Source: Pseudomonas sp. Z8(2022)
GTDB taxonomy: Bacteria > Pseudomonadota > Gammaproteobacteria > Pseudomonadales > Pseudomonadaceae
Direction: 5' to 3'
NCBI RefSeq assembly: GCF_025837155.1
Contig: NZ_CP107549.1
Location: 2,418,001 to 2,482,000 of the forward strand
DNA: 64,000 nucleotides
Within the stretch, counting starts at the first letter, position 1. Each line of letters begins with the position of its first letter. Below, piece after piece: positions 49,771 to 59,525 of this stretch. A program made the position numbers and the translations under genes. The notes beneath the pieces were generated by a model. The model saw only the letters and a program-made list of their open reading frames with translations, searched no databases and had not been told where the DNA came from.

Positions 49771-51449
49771 CAGGCCTCCACCGGCATACCCAGCGCCTTG
49801 ACGCTCTCTTCAGCCAGATCGAGCACACTGGGGCGCGTTTCCGGACGCATCACGGCACCGGCTTCCAGGTAGTACTCCAGACTGCTGAGGGCATCGGCCA
49901 GGGTTTCCAGCATCTGTTCCGACGGCATCTGCCCGGCATCGAGCATGCGCGTCTGAATATAGTCGGAGCATGCGCCGACCAGCATTGCCGCGCGACGTTG
50001 TTCGAGGAACCACAGACCACCGCGTACCGCCTGCAGACTGAAAGGCACGTTGGACAGGTGCATCTTGTCGCCGCCCGACTCCAGATAAGCGGTGATCGCG
50101 CGCTTGGCCAGGGCCAGGCCAGCCTGCGCCTCGTCGACCACGACGATACGGGCCTCGTTGAGCTGATGGCTGGCGAAGGAGTCGGCCTCTTTACCGGGCT
50201 CGACGACTGCCGGTCGGGAGTCGCGGCCTTCGCCACGCTCCAGGCTGGCGACCATGCCCTCGACGTAGAGCACCGCATCGGCCAGCTTGTGCAATTGCTC
50301 GGGCTGCGGCGGTGTGTCCTCGCTCCAGGCAGCGACCTGCGGCAACTGTGCACTCAGCGAATTGCCGGCGGAGTTAAGACCGACCATGCCGAGGGTCTTG
50401 GCCAGCTTGCCTATCAACGCGTGCAGGGTACCCAGGGTTTCAGCCTGCAAGGTGCCACGTTCGAGCAGATCGAGCATGTCCTTGACGCTAGCCAGTTCTT
50501 CGCGAATCGCCGTGGACAGCGAACGCATTACCGCCTGACCGGGGCCGGCCAGGCGCTGGTATTCCTGTTCCAGCAGATGGTCGGTGAACGGCAGCGGCGT
50601 GAGACCGAAGACCTCGCGCATGGCGGTAGCAAGCGGCCCGTGACTGTCGGCCAGCGCGACCAGGTACAGCAGCTCCTTGAGCAGGCTGCGTGGCGCCTCG
50701 TATTGCGGATTGGCGAGCATCAGCTTGAGCTCACGGTCGACCCGCGAGAACAGCTGCTTGCGCGACTTGCGCGTCAACAACTGACCATCGCATTGCGCCT
50801 CGATGGCAGCCGCGCCGATCCAGCACATGCGGCCGCGCGCCTCGTTGGCGAAGAGGCTATCCAGACGCGCCATGGCGCGGGTCATCAGCTTGAGGCTGGC
50901 CTGCGGATTCTGCTCACGGATGAAGCCGAGCAAACCTACCTGATACATATGGCGCAGACGCTTGCCTTCGGCCAGCTTGGCGGCGCCATCGAGCGGCAGG
51001 GTCGCACTGTGCGGCCGCGCATGATCGAGGCGCACACTGAAGAAGAAACTTTCCGGCAGGGGCTGCTGCACACCGGCCTGACGCAGATCGTTGATCGCCG
51101 GCAGCAGCAACTCGGGTATTTCCTGGCGATGGGCGTCGACGCTTTCCAGATAACGCCGCAGCACATGCAGCGCATTGCTCAGCGCCGCCAACTGTACATC
51201 ACGCTCCTCACCGGCACCGGCGGGGATATCGGTGGCCTGGTCGAGCACTTCCTGCGCCAGCAACTCGGCACCGGCCAGCTCGATCAGATTGAGCGTACCG
51301 CGCACCTGATGCAGAGCTTCCACCGCCTGCTGCAACAGACTGCCGTTATGCCGCTCGGCGATGAAGTGCTCCAGGCTCTGCTCGGCCTCCTCCATGGTGA
51401 CGAACAGCTCGTCGCGCACCAGGTTCAGCGATGTGGCTCCACTTACCAT
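49770..51449 (-). CDS. fimL: FimL, ChpA-like Hpt-domain regulator of twitching motility and cAMP
   Basis: 559 residues. It resembles the N-terminal region of the hybrid kinase ChpA and the P. aeruginosa FimL, which promotes cAMP synthesis by CyaB, Vfr activity and type IV pilus function at the cell pole. There is no kinase, ATPase or receiver domain. Hpt-like repeats are visible: [13 protein letters not shown] with a His at residue 47, [14 protein letters not shown] near 340, and [14 protein letters not shown] near 480, where Gln replaces His. Thus at least the last is not a phosphotransfer site. The gene begins 37 bp after a crotonase gene and overlaps nudC by one base. Confidence 0.88.
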   Translation of the reverse strand: MVSGATSLNLVRDELFVTMEEAEQSLEHFIAERHNGSLLQQAVEALHQVRGTLNLIELAGAELLAQEVLDQATDIPAGAGEERDVQLAALSNALHVLRRYLESVDAHRQEIPELLLPAINDLRQAGVQQPLPESFFFSVRLDHARPHSATLPLDGAAKLAEGKRLRHMYQVGLLGFIREQNPQASLKLMTRAMARLDSLFANEARGRMCWIGAAAIEAQCDGQLLTRKSRKQLFSRVDRELKLMLANPQYEAPRSLLKELLYLVALADSHGPLATAMREVFGLTPLPFTDHLLEQEYQRLAGPGQAVMRSLSTAIREELASVKDMLDLLERGTLQAETLGTLHALIGKLAKTLGMVGLNSAGNSLSAQLPQVAAWSEDTPPQPEQLHKLADAVLYVEGMVASLERGEGRDSRPAVVEPGKEADSFASHQLNEARIVVVDEAQAGLALAKRAITAYLESGGDKMHLSNVPFSLQAVRGGLWFLEQRRAAMLVGACSDYIQTRMLDAGQMPSEQMLETLADALSSLEYYLEAGAVMRPETRPSVLDLAEESVKALGMPVEA

Positions 51450-51486
51450 GCTCTAGGCCTCGCAACATACATCAGCGAATACGACA

Positions 51487-52299
51487 TCAGTCGGCGAACT
51501 CCGGCTTCTGCTTGGTCATATGCGCCGCCATGGCCAGGCGCAGATCTTCGGATTGCAACATGGCGGCGTTCCAGGTGGCGATGTATTCCAAGCCATCGTC
51601 GACCCGGTGATCGCGCATGTAGCGAATCATTTCCTTGGTACCGCGCACGGCAATCGGCGACTTGGCGGCGATCTGCGCGGCAATTTCCATGACGCCGGCC
51701 AACAGGGCCTCCGGATCGTCGTAGGTACGATTGACCAGGCCGATACGAGCCGCTTCGTGACCGTCGATACTGCGCCCGGTGTAGGCCAGCTCGCGCATCA
51801 TGCCGTCACCGATGATGTGCGGCAGACGCTGCAGGGTACCCACGTCAGCGGCCATACCCATGTCGATTTCCTTGATCGAAAACTGCGCATCCACCGTGGC
51901 ATAACGCATGTCGCAAGCGCTGATCAGGTCGATGGCGCCGCCGATGCAATAGCCCTGAATGGCGGCCAGCACGGGTTTGCGGCAGTTGTCGACAGCGTTG
52001 AAGGAGGCTTGCAGTTCGAGGATCTTGCGACGCAGCGCGGTGGCATTGCGACCGACGTCCTTGCCCAGCTGGGCGCCGACCGAAGCCAGCAGCGTAAGGT
52101 CAATACCCGAGGAGAAGTGTTTGCCTGCACCGGAGAGCACCACCACGCGTACGGCATCGGTGTCGTCGATCCACTGGAAGATCTCGATGATCTCGCGCCA
52201 GAAGTCGGCATTCATCGCGTTGATCTTGTCCGGGCGATTGATCTGCACGTGGGCGATCTTGTCCGCCAGCTCGACGCGGAAGGCTTGGTAGTCGGACAT
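51487..52299 (-). CDS. Crotonase, delta3,5-delta2,4-dienoyl-CoA isomerase-like
   Basis: 270 residues from the ATG at 52299, with GAGG nine bases upstream; the ATG at 52308 is too close to it. Enoyl-CoA hydratase superfamily. The oxyanion-hole motifs are GAGKHFSSGIDL (near 58) and GYCIGGAIDLISACDMRYA (near 115). The run KEIDMGMAADVGTLQRLP is the signature of the dienoyl-CoA isomerase ECH1, with two acidic residues (Glu in KEID and Asp in AADVG) that fit its catalytic pair, so it probably isomerises dienoyl-CoA in unsaturated fatty acid oxidation. The next gene, fimL, is unrelated. Confidence 0.9.
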   Translation of the reverse strand: MSDYQAFRVELADKIAHVQINRPDKINAMNADFWREIIEIFQWIDDTDAVRVVVLSGAGKHFSSGIDLTLLASVGAQLGKDVGRNATALRRKILELQASFNAVDNCRKPVLAAIQGYCIGGAIDLISACDMRYATVDAQFSIKEIDMGMAADVGTLQRLPHIIGDGMMRELAYTGRSIDGHEAARIGLVNRTYDDPEALLAGVMEIAAQIAAKSPIAVRGTKEMIRYMRDHRVDDGLEYIATWNAAMLQSEDLRLAMAAHMTKQKPEFAD

Positions 52300-52462
52300 G
52301 GCAGGCATCCTCAGCCGTGGGTCGGCAGCTCAGTAATTATTCTGTGATTAATAACCGCGCAACTATAACAAGCACACCATAAAAGTCGATGCTTGCCACT
52401 GTGACGCAGGGCACGCCCCGGCGCGTTAGTAACTGCTTTGAATGTCAGAGATAAGAGATTGA

Positions 52463-52490
52463 TCTGTCGAGGTTCTTGAGCCTCGACAGA
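52463..52490 (-). terminator. Hairpin after ldcA
   Basis: TCTGTCGAGG/CCTCGACAGA, a 10-bp perfect stem with an eight-base loop, 11 bp past the ldcA stop. On the minus strand no proper U run follows, so strength is uncertain. The gap 52309-52462 shows no further feature. Confidence 0.6.
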
Positions 52491-52501
52491 TTTGCCACGC
52501 T

Positions 52502-54745
52502 TTATTCGACCAGGCAGTCCACGCAGTACTCGCCTGCGTCGGTCTGCAAGCCGTGCACGTCGATATCGAAGCCCGGGAATGCCTGATCGAAGGTTCTGGC
52601 AAATGCCAGGTAGTCGAGAATCGAACGCGTCGTGGCGGTGAAGCGCTCACCCGGCATGATCAACGGGATACCCGGCGGATAAGGCACCAGCATCACGGCA
52701 GCGATACGTCCCTGCAACTGATCGATGGGTACTGCCTCCACCTCGCCGCGCACCAGGCGGTCATAGGCATCGGCCGGCTTGATCGCCACTTCGGGCAGCG
52801 CCGTGTACATGCTCTTCAACGCCTTCGCCGTGGCATTGTCTCGATAGCAGCCATGCAACGCATCGCACAGATCGCGCAGGCCCATGCCCTGATAGCGTCC
52901 GCCGCCGGCATGGGCGATGGTAGGCAGCACATCGATCAGTGGCAGGTTGGCGTCGTAGCTGCGCTTGAACTCCAGCAACTCGGTCAGCAACGTGCTCCAT
53001 TTGCCCTTGGTGATGCCCATGGAGAACAGCACCAGGAAGGAGTACAGACCGGTCTTCTCCACCACCAGACCACGCTCCCAGAGGAACTTGCTGACTACAG
53101 CGGCGGGAATACCCTGTTCCTCCAGCCTGCCGGCCGCGTTCAGGCCCGGCATCACCAGCGTGACCTTGATCGGGTCGAGCAGCACGTAATCGCTGGCCAC
53201 GTCGCCAAAACCATGCCAGTCGGCATCCGGTTGCAACACCCAGTCGCCGGTCGACAGGTTGTCGGCACCGTCGGCCTCCCCCGGCTGCCAGATACTGAAC
53301 CACCAGTCTTCGACATTCAGGTTGCGGCGCACATTGGCCAGGGCGCGGCGGAAGCTCAGCGCCTCGTCAAAGGTTTCCTGGATCAGCGAGCGTCCGGCCG
53401 GGCCTTCCATCATCGCCGACGCCACATCCAGCGAGGCGATGATGCCGTACTGCGGTGACGTGGAGATATGCATCATGAAGGCTTCGTTGAAGCGGTCTCG
53501 GTCCAGTTGGCGCTGACCACCGTCCTGCACGTGGATCATCGACGCCTGACTGAAGGCGGCCAGCAGCTTGTGCGTGGAGTGGGTGGTGAACACCAGCGGC
53601 GAATGTGCGTCGCATTGGGTGCCCATGCCGTAGCGACCGGCATAGAACTCGTGGAACGCCGCGTAGGCGTACCAGGCTTCATCGAAATGCAGCACCTCCA
53701 CCGAGTCGCCGAGCGCCTGCTTGACCATCTCGGCGTTGTAGCAGAGGCCGTCGTAGGTAGAGTTGGTCACCACCGCCAGCTTGACCTTCGGCGCGCGGCC
53801 ACGGGCCAGCGGACTGGCGTCGATCTTGGCCTGGATCGACTCGCGACTGAACTCGGAAAGCGGAATCGGCCCGATGATGCCCAGCTCGTTGCGTTCCGGA
53901 CACAGATACAGCGGGATCGCGCCGGTCATGATGATCGAGTGCAGGATCGACTTGTGGCAGTTGCGATCCACCAGCACCAGATCATCGCGGCCGACCATGG
54001 AATGCCAGACGATCTTGTTCGCTGTGGAGGTGCCATTGATCACGAAAAAGGTGTGATCGGCGCCAAAATTTCGCGCAGCGCGTGCCTCGGCCTCGGCCAA
54101 AGGGCCGGTGTGATCGAGCAGCGACCCCAGCTCCGGCACCGACACGGACAAATCGGAACGCAGCGTGTTTTCGCCAAAGAACTGGTGAAACGCCTGCCCA
54201 ACCGGGCTCTTGCGGTAGGCCACGCCACCGCCGTGCCCCGGCGTATGCCAGGAATAATTCGACTGCGCGGTGTGCTGCACCAGCGCCTTGAAGAAAGGCG
54301 GCAGCAGACCGTCGAGGTAGTTGTGCGCAGCACGCGCCACCTGGCGGGCCAGAAAGGATACGGTGTCTTCGTAGAGATAGAGGATGCCGCGCAGGTGGTT
54401 GAGATCGGCCATGGCCTCGGCCGGCGCGTTCTCGATGGTGACCTGCTCGCCCAGCGCGAAGATCGGCAACTGCGGCGCCCGCACCCGCGCCACGCGAATC
54501 AGCTCGACCATGTCCTGCAACAGGCGGCTGTTCTCCCCGGCGCCTTCTGCGGCGACCAGGATACAGGCCAGGCCATGGTGGGTGGAAGCGACGATACGCC
54601 CCTCGGCGGCGCTGGCCGTAGGCAGGATGCTGAATCCGTCCTGGGTCAGTTCCTGAGCGATGGCACGCACGCGATCACCGGCGACAGTGTCTGCCTTGAT
54701 GTCGCGGTGCACGATGAGGACGGGAAACTTTAGGTCTTTGTACAT
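52502..54745 (-). CDS. ldcA: Lysine decarboxylase LdcA (Orn/Lys/Arg decarboxylase class)
   Basis: 747 residues. PLP enzyme making cadaverine from lysine; in Pseudomonas it links lysine catabolism to arginine control. N-terminal wing domain (1-130), core PLP domain with the Schiff-base Lys in STHSTHKLLAAFSQAS near residue 390, HTPGHGGG and HFDEAWYAYA motifs, and C-terminal domain with PPGIPLIMPGE. Length is close to P. aeruginosa LdcA. It lies in the conserved fimL-ldcA-dnaQ neighbourhood but lacks the permease and antiporter genes I recall beside it in P. aeruginosa. Paralogues use ornithine or arginine, so lysine is the likely but not proven substrate. Confidence 0.9.
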   Translation of the reverse strand: MYKDLKFPVLIVHRDIKADTVAGDRVRAIAQELTQDGFSILPTASAAEGRIVASTHHGLACILVAAEGAGENSRLLQDMVELIRVARVRAPQLPIFALGEQVTIENAPAEAMADLNHLRGILYLYEDTVSFLARQVARAAHNYLDGLLPPFFKALVQHTAQSNYSWHTPGHGGGVAYRKSPVGQAFHQFFGENTLRSDLSVSVPELGSLLDHTGPLAEAEARAARNFGADHTFFVINGTSTANKIVWHSMVGRDDLVLVDRNCHKSILHSIIMTGAIPLYLCPERNELGIIGPIPLSEFSRESIQAKIDASPLARGRAPKVKLAVVTNSTYDGLCYNAEMVKQALGDSVEVLHFDEAWYAYAAFHEFYAGRYGMGTQCDAHSPLVFTTHSTHKLLAAFSQASMIHVQDGGQRQLDRDRFNEAFMMHISTSPQYGIIASLDVASAMMEGPAGRSLIQETFDEALSFRRALANVRRNLNVEDWWFSIWQPGEADGADNLSTGDWVLQPDADWHGFGDVASDYVLLDPIKVTLVMPGLNAAGRLEEQGIPAAVVSKFLWERGLVVEKTGLYSFLVLFSMGITKGKWSTLLTELLEFKRSYDANLPLIDVLPTIAHAGGGRYQGMGLRDLCDALHGCYRDNATAKALKSMYTALPEVAIKPADAYDRLVRGEVEAVPIDQLQGRIAAVMLVPYPPGIPLIMPGERFTATTRSILDYLAFARTFDQAFPGFDIDVHGLQTDAGEYCVDCLVE

Positions 54746-54866
54746 TGTGGCGTCCTGAAGGATGGCAGGCCGGACCTGCCCATCACCTCAGGTTAGAGGC
54801 TCGCCCTGATCGGCGGAACCCCCCATGCGTCACGCTATAAGAAAAGGTCGCAATTGCGCTGTTTGG

Positions 54867-55625
54867 TTATTCCGGCGCCTTTTCCAGCTGCGCCCACAGC
54901 GATGGACCACCAGCGGCCTTCTCGATCACCGCCAGGCGCGCCAGATGCGCCGCAAGCTCTTCCTCACTGGCGCGAATGACGCGGGTGCGCGGGCGCGAAG
55001 GGTCGAGGCGACGAATCGGTGCAGCCTGCTGACGCCCGCTGCCATCGCTGTCAGCCCCATCGCCGGCCAGCGACAGATGGGTCTGACCACCGGTCATCGC
55101 CAGATAGACGTCGGCAAGAATCTCCGAGTCGAGCAAGGCGCCGTGCAGTTCGCGGTTGGAGTTGTCGACACCGTAACGCTTGCACAGCGCATCGAGACTG
55201 TTGCGCTGCCCCGGATGGCGTTCACGCGCCATCAGCAGGGTATCGAGCACCGAGCAGTAATCGCTGACATCGGCACGTTCGGTCTGCCCCAGCAGAGCGA
55301 ACTCGTTGTTGATGAAACCAACGTCGAACGCCGCGTTGTGGATGATCAGTTGGGCGCCCTTGATGAACTCGTAGAACTCATCGGCGATTTCCCGGAAACG
55401 TGGTTTGTCGGCCACGTATTCGTTGGTGATGCCGTGAACCGCGATCGCGCCTTCGTCGATCTCGCGATCGGGATTGAGATAGACGTGGAAGTGACGCCCC
55501 GTCAGGCGACGCCCCAGCAACTCGACACAACCGATCTCGATGATGCGGTGCCCGTCGGTGACCGGCATACCGGTGGTTTCGGTATCCAGCACCACGTAGC
55601 GGTTGACGGTGTTCTCGGTTGTCAC
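54867..55625 (-). CDS. dnaQ: DNA polymerase III epsilon subunit (proofreading exonuclease)
   Basis: 252 residues. DEDDh exonuclease that proofreads replication: Asp/Glu in VVLDTETTG (near 12-20), the middle Asp in HNAAFDVGF near 100, and HGALLDSEILADVYL with the His base and last Asp near 161-167. The C terminus (about 190-252) is flexible and Arg/Glu-rich, ending in a helix that contacts the alpha subunit. It lies 68 bp after rnhA on the same strand; in E. coli the same pair is divergent. Confidence 0.96.
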   Translation of the reverse strand: MTTENTVNRYVVLDTETTGMPVTDGHRIIEIGCVELLGRRLTGRHFHVYLNPDREIDEGAIAVHGITNEYVADKPRFREIADEFYEFIKGAQLIIHNAAFDVGFINNEFALLGQTERADVSDYCSVLDTLLMARERHPGQRNSLDALCKRYGVDNSNRELHGALLDSEILADVYLAMTGGQTHLSLAGDGADSDGSGRQQAAPIRRLDPSRPRTRVIRASEEELAAHLARLAVIEKAAGGPSLWAQLEKAPE

Positions 55626-55693
55626 GCCCTGCCTCTCTTCTATCCGGGTTGTCGCGGGTTCAAGCGCGGCATATTAACTCAGCCGACACATTG

Positions 55694-56146
55694 CTAGCTC
55701 GCCGAACGCACTTCGTCGACGCCTCGATTGGCCAACTGGTCCGCTCGCTCGTTGCCCGGATGCCCGGTATGACCGCGCACCCACTGCCAGCTCACCTGGT
55801 GGCGATTCACTTCCTCGTCCAGCTTTTGCCAGAGGTCGGCATTCTTCACCGGCTCTTTCGAGGCGGTCTTCCAGCCGCGCTTCTTCCAGTTCGGCAGCCA
55901 CTCCTGGATACCCTTCATCACATACTGCGAATCGGTCACCAGCTTGACCGAACAGGGGCGGGTCAGCGCGATCAGGCCGGCAATCGCTGCCATCAGTTCC
56001 ATGCGGTTGTTGGTGGTGCTGGGGTCACCGCCCCATAGCTCCTTTTCCACACCCTTGTAGACCAGCAACGCCCCCCAGCCACCCGGGCCAGGATTGCCCT
56101 TGCAGGCGCCATCGGTGTAGATCACCACTTCATCGGTTTCGGACAT
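55694..56146 (-). CDS. rnhA: Ribonuclease HI
   Basis: 150 residues. It cuts RNA in RNA-DNA hybrids and removes R-loops and primer traces. The active-site residues Asp in [14 protein letters not shown] (near 11), Glu in [10 protein letters not shown] (near 49), Asp in [11 protein letters not shown] (near 71) and Asp in [11 protein letters not shown] (near 134) are all present. Its start follows 40 bp after a methyltransferase gene, and dnaQ follows. Full length. Confidence 0.97.
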
Positions 56147-56186
56147 TCATAAGCTCTGTACAGAATTGACGGGCCAGGGCCTGGCT

Positions 56187-56945
56187 TCAACTGTCGACAT
56201 CACGCCGACTGATCTTGGCCACCGGCAGCGGCAACAGCTTGCCCATTGGCTCGCGGCGCGTTTGCCGCAACGGGCGCAGGCCGACCACCAGTTTGCGCGC
56301 CACCAGCAGGTAGAAGCCGGCACCCGGCAACTGCCAGGCATCGCCCCAGCTCTCCATTCGCCGCAGGCGCATTTGCCAGGCCAGCGAAGCGAGCGGCGGA
56401 CGATAGCACCCGAAGCGGCGCTTCTCCAACGCAAAGCCCAGCAGGCTCAGCCAGTCACCGACGCGGCTCGGTGCGATACAGCGCGCCCTGGCCAAACCGT
56501 CGCGCGCGAACAGACGTCGCACGCCCCAGGTGCTCCAGGGGTGGATACCCAGGATCAGCAGATGCCCGCCAGGCCTGACGCTGCGGGCTGCCTCTCGCAG
56601 CAAACCGTGAGGCGACAGGCTGAAGTCCAGGCCATGCTGCAGCACCACCACATCGGCAGCGTGCTCCCCCAAGGGCCAGGCCTGCTCATCGCAGACGATC
56701 TGCACCCCTGGCATCGGCGCGCCAAGGCGTACGTTGTGCTGGATCTGCCCGGCCTTGGGCGGCCCTTCTGCGCCGGGTCCGAAACTCACCAGATAGCCGC
56801 CGAAGAAACGCGCCAATTCCTCTTCCAGCAAGCGCCGCTCTTCCTCGAGCATCAGCTGCCCGAGCGGGCCGGCAAGCCAGTCGCGTGCCTCGCCAACTAG
56901 TTTGAGCCACTCCGAGTCGGCCTGGGCGAATGCCTGGTCAGTCAT
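56187..56945 (-). CDS. Class I SAM-dependent methyltransferase-like protein
   Basis: 252 residues. It resembles class I methyltransferases in the later motifs (ADVVVLQHGLDFSLSPHGLLREAARSVRPGGHLLILGIHPWS near 96-137, with the LRPGG-type turn), but the usual motif I glycine loop is only partly present (YLVSFGPGAEG). The C-terminal third is Arg-rich. The function is unknown; bacterial neighbours of rnhA often carry this gene. It is transcribed leftward, divergent from gloB with a 72-bp gap, and may be co-transcribed with rnhA. Confidence 0.8.
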   Translation of the reverse strand: MTDQAFAQADSEWLKLVGEARDWLAGPLGQLMLEEERRLLEEELARFFGGYLVSFGPGAEGPPKAGQIQHNVRLGAPMPGVQIVCDEQAWPLGEHAADVVVLQHGLDFSLSPHGLLREAARSVRPGGHLLILGIHPWSTWGVRRLFARDGLARARCIAPSRVGDWLSLLGFALEKRRFGCYRPPLASLAWQMRLRRMESWGDAWQLPGAGFYLLVARKLVVGLRPLRQTRREPMGKLLPLPVAKISRRDVDS

Positions 56946-57017
56946 CGCTGCCTCCGCATGACAGGTTCTGCATGTCGTGTCTAAGATGCACCTTTATCAC
57001 CAGCTTAGCGACCCGCA

Positions 57018-57791
57018 ATGATTCAGATCGACGCGCTGCCCGCCTTCAACGACAACTATATCTGGCTGCTGCAAGAGCCGAGCAGCAAACGCTGCGCCGT
57101 GGTCGACCCGGGCGATGCGGCCCCGGTGCTGGCCTGGCTGGAGGCTCATCCCGGCTGGCAGCTCGGCGACATCCTGATCACCCATCATCACTTCGATCAT
57201 GTCGGCGGCGTCGAGCAGCTCAAGAGCGCCACCGGCGCACGTGTCGCCGGCCCGGCGGCAGAGAAGATTCCGGCCCGCGACCTCGATCTGCACGACAACG
57301 ATGAGATCGATGTGCTTGGCCTGCGGTTCAAGGTCATGGCCGTACCGGGCCACACCCTCGGCCATATCGCTTACTACCATGCACCGCAGAACCTGCTGTT
57401 CTGCGGTGACACCCTGTTCGCAGGCGGCTGCGGCCGACTGTTCGAGGGTACGCCCCAGCAGATGCATCGTTCCCTGAGCCGCCTGGCTGCCCTGCCCGCC
57501 AGCACGCAGGTGTACTGCACCCACGAATACACCCTGAGCAACCTGCGTTTCGCCCATGCCGTGGAACCTGACAACGTGCGCCTGAACGAACGCCTGGCCG
57601 AAGTGACCCGCTGGCGCGACGAAGGCCGCATCAGCCTGCCATCGAACATCGAACTGGAGCTGGCCACCAATCCCTTTCTGCGCACGGGTGAGGCTTCGGT
57701 GGTTGCTGCGGCAAAAGGACGCGAAGGCAAGCTATCGGACGAACCGAGCGCCGTGTTCGCCTGCCTGCGAGCCTGGAAGGACAACTTCTGA
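57018..57791 (+). CDS. gloB: Hydroxyacylglutathione hydrolase (glyoxalase II)
   Basis: 257 residues. Metallo-beta-lactamase fold enzyme that hydrolyses S-lactoylglutathione to lactate and glutathione, the second step in methylglyoxal removal. The binuclear metal site is [10 protein letters not shown] at residues 55-64, with the later His in [10 protein letters not shown], Asp in [12 protein letters not shown] and His in [11 protein letters not shown]-terminal half has the family helices for glutathione contact. Divergent from the methyltransferase gene. Confidence 0.96.
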   Translation: MIQIDALPAFNDNYIWLLQEPSSKRCAVVDPGDAAPVLAWLEAHPGWQLGDILITHHHFDHVGGVEQLKSATGARVAGPAAEKIPARDLDLHDNDEIDVLGLRFKVMAVPGHTLGHIAYYHAPQNLLFCGDTLFAGGCGRLFEGTPQQMHRSLSRLAALPASTQVYCTHEYTLSNLRFAHAVEPDNVRLNERLAEVTRWRDEGRISLPSNIELELATNPFLRTGEASVVAAAKGREGKLSDEPSAVFACLRAWKDNF

Positions 57792-57885
57792 AGCCTTGGA
57801 ACAAAGCCCATCAGGGCTGTTCCTGAACACCACGCGCGACACACCCGCGCGATATGGATGCAGGTCACAAAAGGCTGGTGAAAAC

Positions 57886-57914
57886 TTGACCACCCCCGGT
57901 TCGGTTCCTAGAAT
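57886..57914 (+). promoter_or_regulatory. Sigma-70 promoter of mltD
   Basis: TTGACC (57886-57891), 17-base spacer, TAGAAT (57909-57914). The predicted start is 30 bases before the mltD ATG. The best-matching promoter in this part of the window. Confidence 0.75.
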
Positions 57915-57950
57915 CGCCCGACCTTTTCGCCGGGACAGCCACCTCACCCA

Positions 57951-59525
57951 ATGCCTCTATCACCACGCAAGCCATTGAAAATCAAGGCATTTGCGCGAAG
58001 CGCCCGGGCGCTCGCGGTGATGTGTTGCATAACCCTGGCCGGCTGTCAGAGCCTGCCCGGCGAGGCCCCGGACAGCTCCGCCGACACTTCCCGAGCCGTG
58101 GGCCTGGAGCGCGAGCCAGAGTGGCTCAACAGCCAGATCAAGCCGCGTGAATACAACGATATCTGGGAGCGCGTGCGCGACGGTTTCAAGCTGCAGGACG
58201 AGATTGGCATCAACCCGCGCATCGAACGCCTGCGCCTGTGGTACGCCAGCAACCCGAAACACGTCGACACCGTCAGCGAACGCAGCGCACCTTATATCCA
58301 TTACATCGTCGAACGTCTGGCCGAACGAGACATGCCGATGGAGCTTGCGCTGCTGCCCGTGATCGAAAGCGCCTACGACCCACAGGCCTACTCCTCGGCC
58401 CACGCCGTCGGCCTCTGGCAGTTCATCCCGTCTACCGGTCGCCATTACAACCTGCGTCAGACCAACTGGTACGACGGACGTCGCGATGTCACCGCCTCGA
58501 CCCAGGCCGCACTCAACTACCTGAGCCGCCTGCACGAGATGTTCAATGGCGACTGGCTGCTCGCCCTGGCCGCCTACAATGCCGGCGAAGGTCGTATCAG
58601 CCGCGCCATCGAGCGCAACGAGAAACTCGGTCTGCCCAGCGACTACTGGAACCTTTCACTGCCCAAGGAAACCGAGGATTACGTGCCCAAGCTGCTGGCG
58701 CTATCGCAGGTCATCCTCACACCCGAGGCCTACGGCGTAACCCTGTCACCGATCGCCAACGAGCCCTATTTCGAGCAGATCGCGATCAAGCAGCACATGG
58801 ACCTGGCCCGCGTCGCCAAGCTGGCCGACCTGGACGAGCAGGAGCTTCGGCAGCTCAACCCCGCCTACAAGCGCGGCATCACCCTCGATGGCCCGAAGCA
58901 CCTGCTGGTGCCAACCGAGAAAGCCGAACTGCTCAGTGCCAACCTGGCCCTGATGAAGCCACAGGAGCTGGTCGACTGGCAGAGTTATACCGTTCGCTCC
59001 GGCGACAGCCTGCATGCCATCGCCAACCGCCATCATCTCTCGGTGAACATGCTCAAGGACGTCAATCGCCTGAGCAGCAACAACCTGAGTATCGGGCAAG
59101 TGCTGACCATTCCCGCCAAACCAGGTGCCGCACCGAGCGAACCACTGTATCAGCAGCGCAGTACCGCGCAGAACACTGCAAGCCGCACCTATAGGGTAAA
59201 AAATGGCGACAATCTCTGGCAGATCGCGCGCGCCAACCAGGTTGCCGTAAGCGACCTCAAGCGCTGGAACAAGCTGCAAGACAACCAGCTCAAGGTCGGC
59301 CAGGTACTTACGCTGGCAGCCGCCGACGGCACCCCGCAGGTTGCCGCCAATACGCGCAGCAGTAACAGCTCACGGGACAAGGCCACCTATTACCGCGTAC
59401 AGCACGGCGATTCGCTGTACGTGATCGCCAAGCGCTTCAAGATCGACCTCAAGCGCCTGCAAGCCTGGAATCCACGCAGCGACACGCTGCGTCCGGGACA
59501 GATGCTGACCCTCTACCTGCCCTGA
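57951..59525 (+). CDS. mltD: Membrane-bound lytic murein transglycosylase D
   Basis: 524 residues. Lipoprotein signal with lipobox LAGC, lipidated Cys32. The SLT domain (about 110-260) has catalytic Glu in LLPVIESAYDP, GLWQFIPSTGR and the AAYNAGEGR motif. Three LysM repeats follow (near 345, 415 and 475), each beginning YxVxxGDSL/NLxxIA. It cleaves the glycan strand of peptidoglycan from the outer membrane. No strong ribosome site is visible before the ATG. Confidence 0.95.
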   Translation: MPLSPRKPLKIKAFARSARALAVMCCITLAGCQSLPGEAPDSSADTSRAVGLEREPEWLNSQIKPREYNDIWERVRDGFKLQDEIGINPRIERLRLWYASNPKHVDTVSERSAPYIHYIVERLAERDMPMELALLPVIESAYDPQAYSSAHAVGLWQFIPSTGRHYNLRQTNWYDGRRDVTASTQAALNYLSRLHEMFNGDWLLALAAYNAGEGRISRAIERNEKLGLPSDYWNLSLPKETEDYVPKLLALSQVILTPEAYGVTLSPIANEPYFEQIAIKQHMDLARVAKLADLDEQELRQLNPAYKRGITLDGPKHLLVPTEKAELLSANLALMKPQELVDWQSYTVRSGDSLHAIANRHHLSVNMLKDVNRLSSNNLSIGQVLTIPAKPGAAPSEPLYQQRSTAQNTASRTYRVKNGDNLWQIARANQVAVSDLKRWNKLQDNQLKVGQVLTLAAADGTPQVAANTRSSNSSRDKATYYRVQHGDSLYVIAKRFKIDLKRLQAWNPRSDTLRPGQMLTLYLP

